This document shows, one piece after another, positions 1 to 6,428 of a stretch of DNA of 8,704 bases. The stretch covers positions 3,560 to 12,263 of the forward strand of contig JAJZRH010000008.1 of the NCBI GenBank assembly GCA_021802795.1, in the 5' to 3' direction. The notes beneath the pieces are model-generated. The model was not told where the DNA came from. It ran no database searches and was given only the letters and a program-made list of their open reading frames with translations. The stretch is from a bacterium. GTDB lineage: Bacteria; Patescibacteriota; Minisyncoccia; Phycocordibacterales; Phycocordibacteraceae. Numbering within the stretch: position 1 is the first letter of the stretch; every line of letters begins with the position of its first letter. The position numbers and the translations under genes were made by a program.

Positions 1-550
1 TCCATACGCAATCGGAAATTTCCTCCGCTGAAATCTCCACTACCGATTTTTTAACCTCGGTGTCATCCTCTGCCTTTGTTGTTTCCGTTCTTATAGCTCC
101 TTTGATTGCGTTGAGTGTATTTTCGTCGAGCGAAAGAGACACGGTCCCCGTAGTCAAATCAAAGGACCTGCAGAGATTGAGTTCGGAGATCTTCAGTCTG
201 TCGCTCAAAACATTTACTCCGTTCTCTTGGGATAGTTTCTTAGAAGACACTATTCTACTTTCCAATTTCTCCAAAAAATACTCTTGGTCGACAATTTTAT
301 AGAAACAGTAAATCTCTTGTTTACCAGAATTTATACCGAACGGCTTTGTATCCTGATTATACTCACCAGACTCATAGTCATTCAGAGCAGAAAGGATCGA
401 TGTTTTCCCGGATTCATTCTGGCCGGCAAGTACGAATATTCTGTCATCGGTAGCCAGCGTAACCACCCCCGAATCTTTGATTGAGCGGTAATTTAGGATA
501 TGAAATGCAGACAAGCTAGCGATGTTCTTTTTGGGTTCAACTGGAGTCAT
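1..550 (-). CDS. AAA family ATPase, OLD/RecF-like (N-terminal part, cut by window edge)
   Basis: The reverse strand is open from an ATG at 550 to the window edge, giving 183 residues with no stop. Residues 15-27 (AFHILNYRSIKDS) match the first strand typical of OLD, RecF and AAA_15/AAA_23 ATPases. Residues 43-51 (GQNESGKTS) are a Walker A P-loop of the GxNxSGKT type. A charged, probably helical region follows, as expected before the coiled-coil or inserted part of these proteins; Walker B and any C-terminal nuclease (TOPRIM in OLD proteins) would lie outside the window. An AGGA at 559-562 sits 8 nt before the ATG, one of the few Shine-Dalgarno-like sites here. The gene is AT-rich (two sampled 60-base lines about 30-33% G+C, another 42%) while the rest of the window samples near 58-65%, which indicates foreign origin. 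It is divergent from the recombinase and is probably cargo of the same element. Such ATPases are often anti-phage or DNA-repair proteins; the specific role is unknown. Confidence 0.8.
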   Translation of the reverse strand, partial: MTPVEPKKNIASLSAFHILNYRSIKDSGVVTLATDDRIFVLAGQNESGKTSILSALNDYESGEYNQDTKPFGINSGKQEIYCFYKIVDQEYFLEKLESRIVSSKKLSQENGVNVLSDRLKISELNLCRSFDLTTGTVSLSLDENTLNAIKGAIRTETTKAEDDTEVKKSVVEISAEEISDCVW

Positions 551-561
551 TTTGTATGTCC

Positions 562-567
562 TATAAT
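562..567 (+). promoter_or_regulatory. -10 box of the recombinase gene
   Basis: TATAAT is a perfect -10 match. It ends 6 nt before the ATG at 574, so the transcript would begin at or next to the start codon. No good -35 hexamer is seen at the usual distance (positions 539-544 read aactgg). Confidence 0.6.
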
Positions 568-570
568 GCA

Positions 571-599
571 ATTATGCACTACTTTCTCTACGCCCGCAA
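571..599 (-). promoter_or_regulatory. Possible promoter of the AAA ATPase gene
   Basis: On the minus strand TTGCGG (599-594) is followed after 17 nt by CATAAT (576-571). This predicts a start near 564 and a short leader holding AGGA ahead of the ATG at 550. The -10 overlaps the start of the recombinase gene and faces the recombinase -10, forming the inverted repeat ATAAT-GCA-ATTAT (563-575). The -35 match is partial. Confidence 0.4.
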
Positions 600-2121
600 A
601 AGCACCGATGTCGAGGATAAGCAGGTGCTGTCCATTGAAGCCCAGCTCGCCGAGCTTCGCGCCCTTGCGGAGCGCGAACGACTCAACATCGTTGAGGTAT
701 TCGTGGAAAAACGCTCGGCGAAGATGCCCGGCCGTCCGATATTCGGCGAGATGATGGCGCGGATACAAAAGGGCGAAGCGCAGGGCATCATTTGTTGGAA
801 GATAGACCGTCTCGCGCGTAATCCGGTAGATGGCGGGCAGATACAGTGGCTCTTGCAACAAGGCGTTATCCGTCATATCCAAACGCACGACCGCTCGCAC
901 TTCCCTAACGACAATGTACTAATGATGTCCGTTGAGCTCGGTGTGGCGAATGAGTACATTCGCCAATTGAGCGAGAATACTTCGCGCGGACTCCGGCAGA
1001 AAGCGCGGCAAGGTATTTATCCCGGCCTCGCTCCCTTTGGGTATCTAAACGACCCGAGTACAAAGACCATAAAGACACATCAAAAGAACGCGAAGCTCGT
1101 GCGGGAGATTTTTGAGCGGTATGCGACCGGCAAGGACACTTTAGACAGTCTCGCCACGATGCTTGAAGAAGCGGGCGTGCTGTCTAAAGGCAATCGTCGT
1201 ATTCATATCTCGCAAATTTCGTTCTTCCTCCAAAACCCTTTTTATTATGGGCACTTCCGCAACGCGGGCGAGGTATACGAAGGCACGCACGAACCGCTCG
1301 TTTCAAAAGAGCTTTTTGATAAGGCAAATGCCGTTCTGCACAGTCGCGGGCGCGTTCCGGATATTAAAGATGATCCGAGTCCGTATTGCGGCCTCCTCCA
1401 TTGCTCCTGCGGGATGAGCATCACGGCCGAGAAGAAAGAGAAGCACCAGAAGAACGGCAAGGTGCACCATTACACCTATTACCGCTGTACGCGGAAATCT
1501 AAGACCGTGAAGTGCAAAGAAGCGCCGATACGAAGCGAAGTATTGGATTCGCAACTTTCGGCGCTTCTCGGCGAATATGCGATGCCCAAAGAGTGGATAT
1601 CGCCCTTGTCTACCCTACTTGATACCGAGGCCACTAATGCCTCTCAAACGGCGGCAGGGGCTGTTCACGACCTGCGGGACAAGGTTACGGACATTTCGCG
1701 CACGCTCGCGCGTCTAACCGACCTCTATGTGGCCGAGGACTTGGAGCGCGAGGAATACTTGTCCCGCCGCCGTTCGCTTATGAGCGAACGCAGGACGATT
1801 GAGGAGCAAATCGTCCGTCTTGAACGAGCTCCTGCCGCGTGGGTTGAACCGGTCCGGAACTGGATACAAGACGCTTCGCGTCTTGATGAAATCGCCCATT
1901 CTGAAAACTACCCCTCCAAAAAATCCTCCCTCCAAAAAATTTTCGGATTGAACCTCTCCCTTCACACGCGCGAAGCGCGCGGAAATGCGCATTCCCCCTA
2001 CGCGGCGCTTCGCGCCGCGAAAATTTCTGACAGCGAAACTGACCTGTCTTTGATTCTGGAGCCGAGAGTCGGGATTGAACCGACGACCTGCGCCTTACCA
2101 TGGCGCTGCTCTACCAACTGA
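574..2121 (+). CDS. Large serine recombinase / integrase
   Basis: The protein is 515 aa from the ATG at 574. A catalytic resolvase domain covers about residues 1-145, with the nucleophile Ser10 in YARKS and the helix motif KIDRLARN at 76-83. A recombinase domain (about 150-260) follows, then a zinc ribbon with Cys277, Cys279, Cys305 and Cys314, and a charged coiled-coil-like stretch (about 365-420). This is the architecture of phage and ICE large serine integrases, which cut attP and attB and rejoin them through a phosphoserine link. An in-frame ATG at 556 is possible, but the TATAAT at 562-567 would then lie inside the gene; ATG574 lies 6 nt after that box, which suggests a leaderless start. 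The last 20 or so residues, including VGIEPTTCALPW, are read from the antisense strand of tRNA-Thr, which also supplies the TGA stop. The real C-terminus may therefore depend on whether the element is integrated. Confidence 0.93.
   Translation: MHYFLYARKSTDVEDKQVLSIEAQLAELRALAERERLNIVEVFVEKRSAKMPGRPIFGEMMARIQKGEAQGIICWKIDRLARNPVDGGQIQWLLQQGVIRHIQTHDRSHFPNDNVLMMSVELGVANEYIRQLSENTSRGLRQKARQGIYPGLAPFGYLNDPSTKTIKTHQKNAKLVREIFERYATGKDTLDSLATMLEEAGVLSKGNRRIHISQISFFLQNPFYYGHFRNAGEVYEGTHEPLVSKELFDKANAVLHSRGRVPDIKDDPSPYCGLLHCSCGMSITAEKKEKHQKNGKVHHYTYYRCTRKSKTVKCKEAPIRSEVLDSQLSALLGEYAMPKEWISPLSTLLDTEATNASQTAAGAVHDLRDKVTDISRTLARLTDLYVAEDLEREEYLSRRRSLMSERRTIEEQIVRLERAPAAWVEPVRNWIQDASRLDEIAHSENYPSKKSSLQKIFGLNLSLHTREARGNAHSPYAALRAAKISDSETDLSLILEPRVGIEPTTCALPWRCSTN
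1867..1885. repeat. Perfect 8-bp hairpin, TTC loop
   Basis: CAAGACGC and GCGTCTTG flank TTC. This is the first of three perfect GC-rich inverted repeats with 3-nt loops in the 3' part of the recombinase gene. Confidence 0.6.
1967..1981. repeat. Perfect 6-bp hairpin, AAG loop
   Basis: CGCGCG flanks AAG on both sides. This is the second of the three GC-rich inverted repeats near the 3' end of the recombinase gene. Confidence 0.55.
2001..2019. repeat. Perfect 8-bp hairpin, TTC loop
   Basis: CGCGGCGC and GCGCCGCG flank TTC. The hairpin lies 37 bp from the CCA end of tRNA-Thr. Read on the minus strand it could fold in the tRNA 3' trailer, but no T-tract follows it, so it is a weak terminator candidate. 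Confidence 0.55.
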
Positions 2122-2132
2122 GCTATCTCGGC
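2057..2132 (-). tRNA. tRNA-Thr (anticodon GGU)
   Basis: A full cloverleaf folds on the minus strand, 76 nt including CCA. The acceptor stem is GCCGAGA with TCTCGGC. The D stem is GCTC with GAGC. The anticodon stem is GCGCC with GGCGC, closing the loop ATGGTAA, so the anticodon is GGT. The T arm is GTCGG-TTCAATC-CCGAC. All stems pair perfectly. The discriminator is T, followed by an encoded CCA (2059-2057), unlike the other two tRNAs in the window. Positions 2057-2121 are also read as the C-terminal codons of the recombinase on the other strand. It is the likely attachment site of the element. Confidence 0.95.
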
Positions 2133-2147
2133 TTAACGTACTTGCGC

Positions 2148-2176
2148 ATAGTAGCGGAAAACCCCGCTTCTTTCAA
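2148..2176 (-). promoter_or_regulatory. Promoter of tRNA-Thr
   Basis: On the minus strand TTGAAA (2176-2171) is followed by exactly 17 nt and then TACTAT (2153-2148). The predicted start near 2141 leaves about a 9-nt leader before the tRNA. This is the best -35/-10 pair in the window. It shows the 5' side of the tRNA is the undisturbed chromosomal side. It overlaps the divergent upstream region of the cupin gene. Confidence 0.7.
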
Positions 2177-2187
2177 TTTTCTTGCGA

Positions 2188-2193
2188 TATACT
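2188..2193 (+). promoter_or_regulatory. -10 box of the cupin gene
   Basis: TATACT ends 6 nt before the ATG at 2200, the same spacing as at the recombinase and the ThiF-like gene. This predicts a leaderless mRNA and argues against the in-frame TTG at 2182. No clear -35 is seen. Confidence 0.5.
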
Positions 2194-2199
2194 TCCCCT

Positions 2200-2553
2200 A
2201 TGGAAGGACTACCCCATTATGAGAAGGAAGAACGCCCGTGGGGCAACTTTGAACGCTTCACGTTGAATGAGAAGACGACCGTGAAGATCATCACCGTGAA
2301 CGCGGGCCAGGCCATCAGCCTGCAGACCCACGAACACCGCGATGAATTCTGGCGCGTCCTCAAAGGCTCCGGCACCGTGCACATAAACGGGAAAGATATG
2401 GAGGTGCACGAGGGAGATGCCGTCTTCGGCAGAAGAGGAGACGAGCACCGGATCACCGGCGGCCCGGACGGAACCGTGTTCCTGGAAATAGCGTTCGGCG
2501 ACTTTGACGAAAGCGACATTCACCGGCTTGAAGACCGGTACGGCCGAACATAA
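2200..2553 (+). CDS. Cupin protein, mannose-6-phosphate isomerase type II-like
   Basis: The protein is 117 aa and a single cupin domain. Residues 12-20 (RPWGNFERF) and the following KIITVNAGQAISLQTHEHR stretch match the cupin half of ManC/AlgA-type bifunctional mannose-6-phosphate isomerase and mannose-1-phosphate guanylyltransferase. Cupin motif 1 supplies His44, His46 and Glu49; motif 2 supplies His83. These would bind a divalent metal. The nucleotidyltransferase half of the bifunctional enzymes is absent, so this is the stand-alone form. It probably interconverts fructose-6-phosphate and mannose-6-phosphate for GDP-mannose and surface glycans, but a stand-alone cupin could act on another sugar phosphate. 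It is monocistronic, facing a strong terminator, and no sugar genes adjoin it. ATG2200 is chosen over TTG2182 because of the -10 box position; no ribosome binding site is seen. Confidence 0.82.
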   Translation: MEGLPHYEKEERPWGNFERFTLNEKTTVKIITVNAGQAISLQTHEHRDEFWRVLKGSGTVHINGKDMEVHEGDAVFGRRGDEHRITGGPDGTVFLEIAFGDFDESDIHRLEDRYGRT

Positions 2554-2555
2554 AA

Positions 2556-2590
2556 AGCAAAACGACGACCTTTGAGGTCGTCGTTTTGCT
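2556..2590 (+). terminator. Terminator after the cupin gene
   Basis: A perfect 16-bp stem (2556-2571 with 2575-2590) closes a TTG loop, starting 3 nt after the stop codon. The A-run and T-run are inside the stem (CAAAACG and CGTTTTG) instead of after it. The structure is nearly symmetrical and may work in both directions, also stopping transcripts coming from the tRNA-Asp side. Confidence 0.75.
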
Positions 2591-2593
2591 AAC

Positions 2594-2613
2594 TGCGCGA
2601 GGGACGGGACTCG
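2594..2613 (-). repeat. 20-bp copy of the tRNA-Asp 3' end
   Basis: The sequence tgcgcgagggacgggactcg is identical to 2771-2790, the acceptor 3' strand, T-stem 3' strand and part of the T loop of tRNA-Asp. The copies are in the same orientation, 177 bp apart. No other part of a tRNA is present at the left copy. This is the pattern left by integration at a tRNA 3' end, or by a tRNA-derived repeat. Confidence 0.75.
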
Positions 2614-2712
2614 GTCAGGAGTAATCCGCTCGCCAACGCTCGCGGATTCTCACGACCCTGCCTCGCGGTTTCGCCTGCTGACGAAACATCGCTCCGGCCT
2701 TCGAGTCCCGAC
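2603..2712. repeat. Hairpin-rich structured element with inverted ends
   Basis: GACGGGACTCG (2603-2613) and CGAGTCCCGAC (2702-2712) are inverted repeats with 10 of 11 positions paired. Inside are two more perfect inverted repeats: AATCCGC with GCGGATT (2623-2629, 2642-2648) and GTTTCG with CGAAAC (2668-2673, 2682-2687). The whole can fold as a three-way junction. The end sequences resemble a tRNA T arm. It looks like a MITE/REP-like unit or a structured RNA, but no second full copy is visible in the window. Confidence 0.55.
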
Positions 2713-2741
2713 GAAGACTTCGCTTTCTTCCCTCACGAAAG

Positions 2742-2767
2742 CACAAATCCCCTTTCGGGGATTTGTG
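2742..2767 (-). terminator. Hairpin after tRNA-Asp, probable terminator
   Basis: On the minus strand a perfect 11-bp stem CACAAATCCCC / GGGGATTTGTG closes a GAAA tetraloop, 5 nt past the tRNA-Asp discriminator base. Only a short T-run follows (GCTTTC), so termination may be partial, or the hairpin may guide 3' processing. Confidence 0.5.
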
Positions 2768-2772
2768 TCTTG

Positions 2773-2846
2773 CGCGAGGGACGGGACTCGAACCCGCAAC
2801 CTTCCGCGTGACAGGCGGATGCTCTAACCAGTTGAGCTACCCCCGC
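2773..2846 (-). tRNA. tRNA-Asp (anticodon GUC)
   Basis: A 74-nt cloverleaf folds on the minus strand. The acceptor stem GCGGGGG pairs with CCCTCGC including one G-U. The D stem is GCTC/GAGC. The anticodon stem is TCCGC/GCGGA with loop CTGTCAC, giving anticodon GTC. The T arm is GCGGG-TTCGAGT-CCCGT. The discriminator is G, as known for bacterial tRNA-Asp. The next bases are CAA, so CCA is not encoded and must be added by tRNA nucleotidyltransferase. Confidence 0.95.
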
Positions 2847-2868
2847 AGTATTCCTGCGGAATAAACGT

Positions 2869-2877
2869 ATCCTACCA
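2869..2877 (-). promoter_or_regulatory. Possible extended -10 of tRNA-Asp
   Basis: On the minus strand TGGTAGGAT fits an extended -10 (TGnTAnnnT), predicting a start near 2862 and a leader of about 16 nt. The leader contains the small inverted repeat TATTCC-TGC-GGAATA (2849-2863). Confidence 0.35.
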
Positions 2878-2904
2878 AAATCTCTCCAATTTTGTTAGTG
2901 TTCC

Positions 2905-2910
2905 TATATT
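2905..2910 (+). promoter_or_regulatory. -10 box of the CAU tRNA
   Basis: TATATT lies 11 nt before the tRNA 5' end, predicting a start near 2917 and a very short leader. No good -35 is seen. Confidence 0.45.
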
Positions 2911-2921
2911 GTGCTTCATTT

Positions 2922-2995
2922 GCTGGCATAGCTCAGGTAGTTAGAGCATGGCATTCATAAAGCCAAGGTCGAAGGTGCAAGTCCTTCTGCCAGCA
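2922..2995 (+). tRNA. tRNA-Met (anticodon CAU), probably elongator type; atypical
   Basis: A 74-nt cloverleaf: acceptor GCTGGCA/TGCCAGC, D stem GCTC/GAGC, anticodon stem TGGCA/AGCCA around TTCATAA (anticodon CAT), T arm GAAGG-TGCAAGT-CCTTC, discriminator A. G1-C72 pairing and the lack of three G-C pairs in the anticodon stem argue against an initiator. An Ile tRNA with lysidine at position 34 cannot be excluded. Oddities: the T loop has G where U55 is nearly universal, the D loop AGGTAGTTA differs from the usual GG placement, and the last anticodon-stem pair is A-A (31-39). CCA is not encoded (CAA follows). It ends 13 nt from the convergent ABC transporter stop. Confidence 0.88.
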
Positions 2996-3008
2996 CAAAA
3001 TAAGCGTC

Positions 3009-4793
3009 CTAATCCGCCCGGAGGAATCCGCCGGCCTGTATCTCCCAGAGCTTCTTGTAGAGGTTGCTTTCCTGCGCCAGGAGCTCGTCGTGCGTCCCGG
3101 TGAGGACGACCGATCCTTTTTCTATAACGACGAGGCGGTCCATGCTCATCACCGTGGAGAGCCGGTGCGCGATGGCGATGACGGTCTTCCCTTTCATGAG
3201 CCGCATAAGCGCATCCTGAATGAGCCGCTCGCTCTCGGAGTCCAGGCTCGAGGTCGCCTCGTCAAGCACGAGTATGGGCGCATCTTTAAGGATGGCGCGC
3301 GCGATGGCGACTCGCTGGCGTTCGCCGCCGGAGAGCTTCACCCCGCGCTCGCCCACCATCGTCTGGAACCCTTCCGGATACTGGCTGATGAATTCATGAC
3401 AGTGCGCCTGCTTGGCCGCCTCGATGACCTCCTCGTCGGTGGCCTCCTGCCGCCCGTAACGGATGTTGTCCATAAGCGAGCGGTGGAAAAGCATCGGTTC
3501 CTGCGGGACGAAAGCGATTGAAGCGCGCAGGCTCTCCTGCGTCACGCGCGAGATGTCCTGGCCGTCGATGCGTATGACGCCGCTCGTGAGGTCGTAGAGC
3601 CGCAGAAGGAGTTTGGCGATGGTGGTCTTCCCCGCCCCGGAGGAGCCGATGAGCGCCACTTTCTCGTGCGGCTGGATATCGAGCTCGAAACCGTCCAGCA
3701 CCGCGTGGCCGTCGTGGTATTCGAAGCGCACGTTACTAAAGGTGATGGCGCCGTTCGGTACGGTAAGCGGCACGGCATTCGGGGCGTCCTGTATGCCGTG
3801 CGGCAATTCCATGATGTCGAGCATCTCGGTCGCGTCCGCGAACGCATCGTAGAGCTGGCGCATGTTCTGTCCGATGCTCCAGATGCGATTGAATAGACCG
3901 AGGACATAGATCTGGATGAGCACGAAATCGCCGACCGTCATAAGGCCCTTTTGCCAGAGCACTATCGCGCCGGCAAGAAGCGCGAACTCTATGCCGGTGG
4001 CCAGAAGCCCCTGGATGCCGTAGACCCACAAGTCGGCGTCCCATACGCGCTTCAGCGCGGCATACCACCGGTGGATCGTTTCGGCAAAATGTGCGCGCTC
4101 GTACGGCAGCGCGGCAAAGGTGGTGATGGTCGAATGATTGAGGACCGCGTCGGAAAGGAATCCCGTTACGCGGCTGTCCTCCTCGGTGCGCGCAATGCGC
4201 AGCGGCTGGCGTTTAAGCATCATCCGGAATTGCAGATACACAAAGATGACGGTCCACACCAGGAGCCCCGCGCCAAGCAGGGGGCTCCGGAGCGACAACA
4301 CGCCCACGATGCCGACGGCGAACGCGAATGCGGGGAAGAAGTTGAAGAGGATGCTGTCGAACACCTGCTCAAAAGCGCGCGCGTAGCGCGTGATGCGGCG
4401 CGTCAGCGTGCCGGTGAAATTGGAAATGAAAAAATCATGGGAGTGCTCGAGCATGTAGTCGAAGGCGTTCTGGTAGAGATCGACCATGACCCTCGACTCA
4501 AGCCGGTTGACCGAGTAGAGGCGTATCCGCTGGCCGAGCCACCCCATAAGGTTGGTCGCCGTGAACAGCATGAGCGCCACAAAGACCGCCCATACAACGT
4601 CCGCCGTCGGCGTGCCCCCTGAGAGGAGATTAACGAACTGCCGCAGAAAGAGCGGCGCGACAACGCCCGCCGCCTCAATGAGGAGCGCGGCGATGACGGC
4701 AAAGAAAAGAACCCACGGGTAGGCGAGGGCGGCTTTGCTATACGCGCGAAGGACGGCGCCCGCGCGCGCGGGCTTTTTCTTCTCTATCTGCAT
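3009..4793 (-). CDS. ABC exporter half-transporter (permease fused to ATPase)
   Basis: The protein is 594 aa, the usual size for a type IV (MsbA-like) exporter that works as a dimer in the cytoplasmic membrane. Six membrane helices are expected at about 26-48, 66-86, 147-165, 172-190, 262-281 and 288-303. The ATPase half has Walker A GSSGAGKTT (383-391), the Q-loop glutamine 431, signature LSGGE (487-491), Walker B with Asp511 and Glu512 (LVLDEATSSLDS), and the switch His543. All catalytic residues are present. The substrate is unknown; lipids, peptides or drugs are typical. ATG4793 is preferred to the GTG at 4811 because an extended -10 overlaps the upstream codons. It lies 51 bp after the histidine kinase in the same direction, so partial co-transcription is possible as well as its own promoter. 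It converges on the CAU tRNA. Confidence 0.93.
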   Translation of the reverse strand: MQIEKKKPARAGAVLRAYSKAALAYPWVLFFAVIAALLIEAAGVVAPLFLRQFVNLLSGGTPTADVVWAVFVALMLFTATNLMGWLGQRIRLYSVNRLESRVMVDLYQNAFDYMLEHSHDFFISNFTGTLTRRITRYARAFEQVFDSILFNFFPAFAFAVGIVGVLSLRSPLLGAGLLVWTVIFVYLQFRMMLKRQPLRIARTEEDSRVTGFLSDAVLNHSTITTFAALPYERAHFAETIHRWYAALKRVWDADLWVYGIQGLLATGIEFALLAGAIVLWQKGLMTVGDFVLIQIYVLGLFNRIWSIGQNMRQLYDAFADATEMLDIMELPHGIQDAPNAVPLTVPNGAITFSNVRFEYHDGHAVLDGFELDIQPHEKVALIGSSGAGKTTIAKLLLRLYDLTSGVIRIDGQDISRVTQESLRASIAFVPQEPMLFHRSLMDNIRYGRQEATDEEVIEAAKQAHCHEFISQYPEGFQTMVGERGVKLSGGERQRVAIARAILKDAPILVLDEATSSLDSESERLIQDALMRLMKGKTVIAIAHRLSTVMSMDRLVVIEKGSVVLTGTHDELLAQESNLYKKLWEIQAGGFLRAD

Positions 4794-4801
4794 ACCGATC
4801 C

Positions 4802-4810
4802 ATAGTACCA
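4802..4810 (-). promoter_or_regulatory. Extended -10 before the ABC transporter
   Basis: On the minus strand TGGTACTAT matches TGnTAnnnT and ends 8 nt before the ATG at 4793, so the mRNA would be leaderless or nearly so. It suggests the transporter can be expressed apart from the upstream operon. Confidence 0.45.
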
Positions 4811-4824
4811 CTCCCCGTTCCCCC

Positions 4825-4839
4825 GCGCCGAAACGGCGC
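4825..4839 (-). terminator. Hairpin between histidine kinase and ABC transporter
   Basis: GCGCCG and CGGCGC flank a 3-nt loop. The hairpin starts 5 nt after the kinase stop codon. A G-run, not a T-run, follows on the minus strand, so it is not a classical terminator; it could attenuate read-through or protect the upstream mRNA. Confidence 0.3.
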
Positions 4840-4844
4840 CGGTA

Positions 4845-6425
<1,581 letters not shown>

Positions 6426-6428
6426 AGG

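Larger units (their letters stand above)
1..2059. mobile_element. Integrative element inserted at the 3' end of tRNA-Thr (right end; left end outside window)
   Basis: A large serine recombinase lies directly against a tRNA gene, with its 3' end overlapping that tRNA. The tRNA promoter and 5' part face away from the recombinase, which is the usual geometry for insertion at a tRNA 3' end. The AAA ATPase gene on the far side of the recombinase is much more AT-rich than the chromosomal part. The right boundary is placed at the tRNA CCA end, though the crossover could be anywhere inside the tRNA. The left boundary, with a second copy of the tRNA 3' end, is not in the window. Confidence 0.6.

Noticed and set aside
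284..484. Plus-strand open frame of 66 codons opposite the AAA ATPase
   Set aside because: It overlaps the Walker A region of the minus-strand gene and shows no family features.
556..573. Upstream ATG start for the recombinase at 556
   Set aside because: It would place the perfect -10 box inside the coding sequence; ATG574 fits the 6-nt spacing seen at other genes and still leaves the catalytic YARKS motif at a normal distance from the N-terminus.
2182..2199. TTG start for the cupin gene at 2182
   Set aside because: The -10 box TATACT (2188-2193) would be inside the gene; ATG2200 is a better codon at the expected position.
2615..2689. Minus-strand 24-codon frame (starts MFRQQAKPRG) inside the structured repeat
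   Set aside because: It lies in overlapping inverted repeats, is very arginine-rich, and has no -10 or ribosome binding site at the right distance; the DNA is better explained by its hairpins.
2594..2790. CRISPR-like array from the repeated 20-mer
   Set aside because: Only two copies exist, and one is part of a functional tRNA gene; there are no regular spacers and no cas genes in the window.
3951..4622. Plus-strand open frame of 223 codons opposite the ABC transporter
   Set aside because: It lies wholly antisense to a complete exporter with all catalytic motifs; the translation is rich in Arg, Glu and His with no recognisable fold, as expected for a GC-rich shadow frame.
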